From positions 7,726,501 to 7,790,500 of the forward strand of contig NC_080577.1 of the NCBI RefSeq assembly GCF_029962835.1: a stretch of DNA of 64,000 bases, written 5' to 3'. The position numbers and the translations under genes are program-made. Source of the stretch: Magnolia sinica (Eukaryota > Streptophyta > Magnoliopsida > Magnoliales > Magnoliaceae). Shown piece by piece: positions 57,218-64,000 of the stretch. The notes under the pieces are model-generated. The model saw only the letters and a program-made list of their open reading frames with translations. It was not told the origin of the DNA and did no database searches. Positions within the stretch are counted from its first letter, which is position 1. Every line of letters begins with the position of its first letter.

Positions 57218-57768
57218 GCGGATTAGCTACAAAAAGGTTGAGTAGCGAGAATGCTACTGAAGTGACGTCACCAAGTTCCATGGTCCCACCCGGATGTATG
57301 TTTTGTATCCATGCCATCCACCCATTTAGAGAGATCATTTTAGGGCAAGATCCAAAGAACGAGGCAGATAAAAGGCTGTAGTGGACCCCACCACAGAAAA
57401 CGGTGGGTATAGTGATTCCCATTGTTGAAGCTATCCTAAGTCCCGCCATGATGTTTATTTGAAATCCAACCTGTTCAAAAGTTAAAAAAGACATAAAATA
57501 AAGGAAAATGCAAATATCAACTTGATGTAAAACTTTTGTGGCCTTTAGAAATTTTTAATGGTGAGTGTCACTGTCCCTGCTGCTGTTTTCTATGTTGGGG
57601 TCCACTGGAGCTTTGAATTTAACTCATTCTTTGGATCTTGCCCTAAAATGATCTCTTAAAATGGATGGACAGCCTAGATACAGAACATACATCATGGTGG
57701 GGCCCACGGAACTTGGTGACATCACTTTAGTAGAGTCTCGATGCTCAACCTGTCAGTAGCTAATCCGC
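57218..57768. mobile_element. Long-TIR foldback element (551 bp)
   Basis: gcggattagctac on the left and gtagctaatccgc on the right are perfect inverse complements. The arms pair inward for about 100 bp (left gtgacgtcaccaagttcc, right ggaacttggtgacatcac; left ggcaagatccaaagaa, right ttctttggatcttgcc). No TSD fixed. Confidence 0.82.
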
Positions 57769-57879
57769 AGCCTGAATTGTGTTACTCCGGTTAGAATGAA
57801 CAAAGAAATCCGTGCGGTGAAGCCGGTGGGTGTAGTAGTAAAATGAGTTTATCAAAAAAATGAAATTTTCAAGAGTTAA

Positions 57880-58350
57880 AATTCAAATGTGCCACCATGA
57901 ATTATCAATTACCCCACATGTGTCATATATGCCAAATGAGGTAATTTCCATCTTCATCATACCCCACACGTACCACCATGCCACGTGCAACTTTCTCTTG
58001 TGCCTCACATGTGCAAAGCATTCACTTGTGTTAATGTGCCACGTGTGCCACTGCATTTTCTCTTGTGCCTTGCCTATGCAAAGCATCCCATATATACCAC
58101 TATTCATCTTCTCTTGCACCTCACATATGCCAATGTACCACGTGTCATCATCCATCTTCAATTTCTACAAATATGTCATGTGTTCTATTCTCCCGTGCAC
58201 ACAAATGCTCCACCTAGCTTCAAGTTATGACAATGTGTGTCATATGCTACATGTGTCATCGTATATCTTCAAACACTTTACACAAGCCACAGTTTAGTTT
58301 TAAACTCTCTACATGTACTACATATGCCATGTGTGCTATTATCCACTTTT
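57880..58350. repeat. Degenerate short-period repeat rich in ccacgtgtgcca
   Basis: Words like catatgcca, cacgtgtgccac, cacatgtgcaaagcat and tcttctcttg-gcctc recur every 60-80 bp with much divergence. Confidence 0.55.
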
Positions 58351-59896
58351 AAGCATCCCATTTATTGGGCACATCCTAGTGACTAATTATAATTTTTTCT
58401 TAGATTTTTTTTTTTCTCTTTATTTTGCCAAATGCCTAATTTGAAAATTAGATGTTAAAGTTTTAGGAAAAATCTTATTGAAAAATAAATAAAGAAAACA
58501 TTGTTTTCTTTTCACAATTTCTTAAAAATAAGATTTTCTAAGAAACGCTATTCCATTTCCCATGCTTTTTATGAATCCTAACAGCCCATTCTAAACCATA
58601 TTTTCAAAATTGCAGATTTGATTACAAAATATATGTGCCTTGTTTGGATGGGAAGAATCCAAAACTCAGTTATGAAAAACCCACATCAAATCCACAACAT
58701 GTTATTAATATTAGATGCAGGGTTTCATAAAACTGTTGAAAGATCAATTATTCCGTGCTTTTTTTGACATGTAGAGTCAAGGAAAATGAAATGGAAAAAC
58801 AATAATTATCATCTGATAATTTCCATGATAACTAATAAAGAATGGATTCGAATTGAGTTCCTATTTAGATTACATTCCTCTTACAATGCGCAAATGGTTT
58901 ATTGTGCCAAGAATTCCAGTCATGGAAAAATGCAATGATTGTTAGGTGGAATCCAACGTAGAAATAAATATATGGTTTTTGACAATTTCTAGACAATTGT
59001 TTTTAAAAGATTTTCCAAATTTGAGGGGTTTTTTTTTTTCTTGGGATACTGTCTCAACACAATAAAATTATTTAACATATCTATATCTATATTTGGCATT
59101 TGGTAGTGAATGGAGCTGGTACCTCCTCTTTTTTGTGTTTTGAAATCCAAGTAAAAAGTTCTGATTTTGGTGTACTCCAAATGAAATGTCTTTTTTTACA
59201 CTCATTTTCAAATGTTGGAGAGTCAGGCTATAACAAAGGTGTTGCTAGATTACTAATCCACTATGCACATGGCACACTGATGATACATCAAAATAATTCA
59301 AGTATAAGATGCGTCGTTAAAATTACATTAATAGAATGATCCAAATCATCAAAACGTTGGACATCTAGATAGATGGTTAGAAAATGTGAGTTGCTTGCTT
59401 GTGATCCTTACATCCGTGGCCCAGACAAGGCTCAAAATTTACTCATTTTCTTTTTGCCAAAGGTATATATTTTAATTGGCTTATTACAATCATCTTATCA
59501 AATATCACACACACATACAATAATTTGGGATATGAAAGCTGATTTAGTTAATCAAATTTAGGTGTTTTGAATATAGTGGAGAATTTCAATACATTCTGAA
59601 TACAAGCTCCCAAATATTTAGATTATAGTGCATTTCAACCCAACACAACTTAGGATTAAGAGACACATTAATTCCAATGTAATTGTGATTTAGATTCCAC
59701 TGCCTTCCAAATCCAAACTCCCAAATTGACCAGTAGACTTAAAAAAGGAAGAAGATATTTTAAAATCCATTGATATTTTGAAAATATTGAGATAATAAAT
59801 TGGAACATCTCAAGGTGCATAGTGTATTTTCTGCTACATCATTGTGAGATTTTTAAAATCTTGGCAATTTGCTACATTGGAAAGTAAAACTCTTAA
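58351..59896. other. Intergenic, nothing recognised
   Basis: AT-rich, with no gene-like frame and no clear repeat ends. Confidence 0.5.
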
Positions 59897-60087
59897 GGGT
59901 CATTTGGATGCCAATGATTATTTTAGTTGTAAACGCATTACACCTAAAAGGAGTTCTAGGTGTAATCGATTTACATTCTATTTTGTTTGGCTTTTGTGGT
60001 AATACGTTTACAAGTAAATCAATTGTGTTTGGTTAGTACGTAAAGTATTTACAATGAATAAAGTACGTATTCATACATAGGTCCTTT

Positions 60088-60240
60088 TTTTTTTTTTTTA
60101 CACACGCACACACACCCCACACACTCACACTATTGGAATTTCACAACCTATGGGTACTTGAACCCTTGACTGGGAGTTGAAACTCCTAAGAGTCTACCAC
60201 CCGAGTAAGAGTAAGGACCCTTTCATACAAAGAGCTTGGG
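60088..60240 (-). mobile_element. tRNA-derived SINE nested in the PIF-like element
   Basis: Minus strand: box-A-like ggtggtagactc, box-B-like gggttcaagtaccc (60153-60166 on plus), GT-rich 3' region and poly-A (poly-T at 60087-60100). Confidence 0.7.
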
Positions 60241-60544
60241 TGGTAAACCTTTCAAAATCTACAAAAATTATATGAGAAAAACTTTGATTGTTTTATTTTA
60301 CCTTTCAAAATCTATAAAAATTATATAAGAAAAACTTTGATTTTTTATTTTATTTTATTTTATAGGGCCAGGGGGCCATTAAAGCATGCACACACAACAA
60401 ATTGAATATCTTCCACCATCGTAATGGACTTCAAATGTAATCTAGAAGTTTTTAATAGTAGATGTCACATTCTTCCCTAATGCAGTTGATTTGATAATAG
60501 ATAAGCTGTTTTTTTGAAGTCGCAGGAAAGCATCAGGAGAAGTG

Positions 60545-60706
60545 CATGATATATAAATTGAATATGCCCTGTGCATTATGGTGAGCCCCTACATCATGGG
60601 TGTATATTAACCATTGTGTTAATATATATATGCATGATATATAAATTGAATATGCCCTATGCATTATGGTGAGCCCTTACATCATGGGTGTATATTAACC
60701 ATTGTG

Positions 60707-60716
<10 letters not shown>
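60545..60716. repeat. 86-bp tandem duplication
   Basis: gcatgatatataaattgaat to accattgtgttaatatata occurs twice with three differences; the second copy runs into the (TA)n tract. Confidence 0.9.

Positions 60717-60766
<50 letters not shown>
60709..60766. repeat. (TA)n microsatellite
   Basis: 58 bp of ta dinucleotides. Confidence 0.95.
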
Positions 60767-60770
<4 letters not shown>

Positions 60771-61196
60771 GCATTTTTATCTGTAAAGACTTCTAATATG
60801 AAACATGGCTTTTTATCAGGCTTTAGATTACAAATTAAAGATGTAATTTGTTTACATACCGTGAAGCATTTACATCCAAATGCACGCATCCAAACAACCC
60901 TAAATCCCTATACAACTTTTAATGACTTGAAGGGCATGTTTGGATGCCTTGGAGAGAAATCAATTCACTCATTTACGTGGAAAATCACCACATCTATCGC
61001 AAGGGAAAATCTCACTCACCGAGGTTCATCTCCTCGTTATTACGTATCATATACCCAATCAGTTCGTCGATTGGCCATATTCCCAGGAGATGAATGGTCT
61101 GCATCATCACGCTGCGGGACAGCAGAATCAATAAATCCAAGAAACCAAACACACTCCACATCTCATACTCTATCCAAAACCCCCAAGCCATCAGAA

Positions 61197-61210
61197 TTTA
61201 TATATAAAAA
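61197..61210 (+). promoter_or_regulatory. TATA-like sequence before the helicase gene
   Basis: tttatatataaaaa ends about 32 bp before the ATG at 61243. If used it gives a very short leader, so the real promoter may lie further up, between the PIF-like element and here. Confidence 0.35.
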
Positions 61211-61242
61211 AACAAAAAGGGTAGAGGAAGGAAGCAAGAAGC

Positions 61243-61346
61243 ATGGCTGAGTTCTGGAAGCCAGGGTCGGAGAAGCCTCGTATCCTCGAAGACGAAGAAG
61301 GCGGAGTGCTCTTCTTCTCTTCTCCTTATTCATCTTCTTCTTCAGG
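61243..61346 (+). CDS. DEAH9: DEAH9 exon 1
   Basis: Encodes residues 1-34 plus two bases of Gly35; the Ser-rich end is SSPYSSSSS. Donor gtattt. Confidence 0.9.
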
Positions 61347-61597
61347 GTATTTACTCCATTCCTTCCCCCGGCTTCGCTTCTATCCCTGATTTTCCTCTTT
61401 ATTCTCTCTATCTCATCCTTATTCCATCTGTTTCTATGGTTCGGATCGTCAGTTTTGGGTATTCGAGCATAGAGAAGCAGAGGCAGAGGCTCCCAGTCTT
61501 CAAGTACCGGACCGCCATTCTCTACCTAGTCGAGAATCACGCCACCACCATCGTCGTTGGTGAGACTGGCAGCGGAAAAACCACACAGATTCCCCAG
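61243..61597 (+). CDS. DEAH9: DEAH-box RNA helicase DEAH9/DHX35-like, first two exons
   Basis: Exons 61243-61346 and 61453-61597 (acceptor atcgtcag, donor gtccca) encode 83 residues. The N-terminus MAEFWKPGSEKPRILEDEEG and FGYSSIEKQRQRLPVFKYRT match plant DEAH9 (Arabidopsis At4g18465, human DHX35). Walker A (motif I) GETGSGKT is at residues 71-78, and IPQ ends exon 2. Family role: an ATP-dependent helicase associated with the spliceosome, nuclear. The remaining about 600 residues lie beyond the window; the next intron is at least 2.4 kb and TE-filled. No lesions in the visible exons. The start is chosen because it matches the conserved MA-FWKPG terminus. Confidence 0.93.
61453..61597 (+). CDS. 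DEAH9: DEAH9 exon 2
   Basis: Completes Gly35 and carries motif I; ends in-phase after CAG. Confidence 0.9.
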
Positions 61598-62464
61598 GTC
61601 CCATTCTTTTCTTGCCATGATCCTTTTCCTTTTCCCCCTTCACTTCTGTTGGAGCATGTCCAGTTTTCTGTGTAATTATGTGAATATTGGAGCATTCTTT
61701 TAATTCATGGATGGATTGGAATCTTCTCTCCAATACACACTCAATGGTTTGTGTACAAAATCTCAGAAATAAAATGCAAAAGAAATAATTAAAGAAAGAA
61801 TGGAATAATTGGTTATTTGAGTGAAGAACGACCTCCTAGTTTTGGGAGCATGTAATTGAATTCTGGTTGTAATGAGTTCTGTTTGATAGCATGAATTTTG
61901 AAAATTCTGGATTTCAGAAATTGTGTTTGGAAGCTTGGATTTTGACTCTCGGATTCCTAAGATTATTGTGTTGTATATTCTCAAGACAATGAACCTTATG
62001 GATTAATGGGTCGTTTGGATGCTGAAACTATTGTAAAATGTTACTTACCTGCAAGTGTGGTTTTTGGGGGAGGAAACTTACAAGTCAGTTTCAAATTGTA
62101 AGCAAGTTACAGGCAAATGTTACAAGAAATTTACATGGCTTGGAGCTATGTTTCCATTTACCTGTAAGTTATAAGTCAGCAGATGGGTTTTCAATTTCGA
62201 AAGTTGGAAGGGGAAACACAGTTGGAAGCAGTGAAGAAGCTCATTGATGGGTACCTACCTGGACAGGAAGCAGGTCCTCCCCCATTGAAGCTCTCTCTCC
62301 CTCTATAAAAGAGGTCCTCCCTCCCTCTCTCACCAGCAGATAACAAAATGCAAACCCTGAAAGGGGAAGCAACTAGATCAAAGAAAAGAAGAAAGAGATT
62401 ATTGGAAAAAGACCCACCAATCTTCTAGCCAAATGCTAGAGACTGTGAATGCAAGACTTTGAGT

Positions 62465-62850
62465 TAGCTCAATAGTCCTCTAGCCTTGAACTACAGATCT
62501 CTTTCCCTCATTCAACAACTATTGTAGAGAAATAGAGAATTACTCAAAGAAAATATCAATCAACTTGTCTTATTCCATAGGCCGTATGCCTTATTTATAA
62601 TTAGTCATTACAATCTACAATAAAACTGTAAAAGCTATGGAATCTAAAGATAGAATTCCTAGCTAGCCAAGATTTGAGAAAATAGGAAACTATCTAAATA
62701 AGAAATTACTTAAATAAGAAGAATCTAAGATTACTTCTTTCCTAATATAAAGATATTAAAGGAAATCGCCTATTGTAGAGATTTAAAAGAAATAGAAAGT
62801 GAGGATATTTTCCAATGTAGAAATTTGCCTAAAAATAAAAAGTAGAGATG
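62465..62850 (-). repeat. LTR-like fragment
   Basis: Minus strand has a leader-like ataaataaggcatacggcc, then long AT-rich stretches with aagaaattacttaaataag. It looks like the R/U5 part of a retrotransposon LTR, with no partner in this window. Confidence 0.35.
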
Positions 62851-62972
62851 ATCTAAAAAAGGAAAGTGGGCATTTTCTTATGCACACGTGTGGAGTGTGC
62901 ACACATGAGATGTGAATCTTTTCTTCAAATCTTGTTCAATAAGCTTGTGTGGCCATTTGGTTGCATCATACA

Positions 62973-62999
<27 letters not shown>
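62973..62999. repeat. (TC)n microsatellite
   Basis: 27 bp of tc repeats in the DEAH9 intron. Confidence 0.9.
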
Positions 63000-63006
<7 letters not shown>

Positions 63007-64000
63007 ATTGCACGCGGGCCTCTCTCCCTCTTTGTAGTTGTCCAGTAGTGTTTCACATCATTTTTTTTTTTGTTATTTGCATTGAAAACGGGATGGGCCC
63101 TGATTCGGTGAGGCTGTGACAGTGGGATCCACACCATCATCTATTGTATGGTCGATCCACACTGTCCATCAGTTTTCTAGCTCATTTTTGGGCTTGGGCC
63201 AAAAAATTAGGGCGGTCCACTCATCATATGGGTCAGTGTACAAAATAAAGTGGACCAATTTTTAGCATTCCATTTATTTTGTACAATGTTACACACTAAT
63301 GAGCAGACCCGCTTGAGGACAGGGAATCCACAAAGCGGCTGGTGGGGCCCACTCGATGGCAACTCAAATTTCCTACACATTTGCCAAATTTGGAGGTTTG
63401 TCTGGGGGCTTGCATGTGTTTCTTCTTTTGAAAAATTGTAGGGCTCGGTGGTCCTAACAATGGTCCTCTGGACAGTTCATCTGATGGGCCCCATTGTTGA
63501 TGGTCCTTAGCCCAAGAATAGCATCCCATCAGAAGATCCTCCAATTGGATGGCTAGAGTTACTTGTTAGTTGGGAATTTTTTCAACTCGTGGCCCAACTG
63601 GTGAGTCTTGCTGAATGGATGTTCTAGATAATACGTGGGCCCACTTTTATGGCCAACTTGATGATTGGTTTATCCTAATAATTGGCTCAACTATTAATCT
63701 AGATGGCTTAGGAAAACAGTGTACGTTTTGCTAAGCTTTCTTATGTGTCAATCAGGTGTTGAATTAATTCCCTACTCCAAGCTCTGCTTGGTGTGAATAT
63801 ACAACTCCTTACTTGTAATTAACTTACCAGTTATCCAAACACAAAAACCAACTTACTTGTAAGTGATTTACAACTTACATCCAAACAGGATTACTTGTAA
63901 GTCACTTATAATTTAAAGAACTTAAGGCATTTAAACGTGCCCTAAATGCTCTCAAATATTCTAAACATGACATATGTGTCAACATAAGACTATTATTGCA

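Larger units (their letters stand above)
59897..60900. mobile_element. PIF/Harbinger-like element (1004 bp) upstream of the helicase gene
   Basis: TSD taa at 59894-59896 and 60901-60903. TIR gggtcatttggatgccaatg against inverted gcacgcatccaaacaaccc. It contains a SINE, an 86-bp tandem duplication and a (TA)n tract. Its right end is 342 bp before the DEAH9 start codon. Confidence 0.78.
62007..63942. mobile_element. Possible large PIF-like element in the DEAH9 intron
   Basis: gggtcgtttggatgctg on the left versus inverted ggcatttaaacgtgccc on the right, flanked by taa (one extra t on the left). Subterminal cttacttgtaagt words on both sides (62040-62110 and 63850-63900). Imperfect TIRs and a nested LTR-like piece lower confidence. 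Confidence 0.5.

Noticed and set aside
1-64000. CRISPR arrays, prokaryotic operons, rRNA or organelle DNA
   Set aside because: No regularly spaced repeats, no Shine-Dalgarno-led gene strings and no organelle gene sequence seen; everything fits a plant nuclear genome.

Overview
This is nuclear DNA of a flowering plant. The two clearest genes have GT-AG introns and match conserved plant families, the introns are very long, and most of the window is transposable elements (TEs). There is no operon structure, rRNA or tRNA. A woody, repeat-rich angiosperm, possibly a magnoliid, would fit, but the lineage is an impression and not shown by the sequence.

Three host genes are visible. (1) Positions 5849-26704, plus strand: the last 12 coding exons of an API5 (apoptosis inhibitor 5) homologue. 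The N-terminal exons lie left of the window, and the introns are swollen to about 2.5, 5.0 and 9.0 kb by TEs. (2) Positions 37692-40076, minus strand: an intronless 794-residue, probably nuclear, protein of unrecognised family with an AT-hook-like start, Pro/His/Asp repeats, a central globular region and a C-terminal coiled coil. (3) From 61243, plus strand: the first two coding exons of a DEAH9/DHX35-type spliceosomal RNA helicase, which runs off the right edge.

The rest is a layered record of insertions, many with exact target-site duplications (TSDs). From left to right: a decayed Ty1/copia element (1-5234); in the API5 introns a hAT-type MITE, a SINE, a Tourist-type MITE, a LINE carrying a foreign insert, a 91-bp RTE tail, a copia element (17093-22663) that itself holds a hAT MITE, a second inverted-repeat MITE and a 755-bp TRIM, then an RTE fragment and a second LINE. 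Downstream come a SINE, a 566-bp duplication with a palindromic junction, a copia remnant and a small hAT MITE.

A 9.4-kb Ty3/gypsy element (40960-50329) has 540-bp LTRs differing at two positions. Its pol is broken, and its 3' third carries an antisense gene with a frame-preserving intron. This is followed by two neighbouring PIF/Harbinger-like elements, a long foldback element and a PIF-like element that ends about 340 bp before the helicase start codon.

The strongest leads are the antisense gene in the gypsy element, the tiny TRIM with a Pol III box-B-like hairpin, the young but coding-dead gypsy copy with host flank sequence repeated inside it, and several rearrangement scars.
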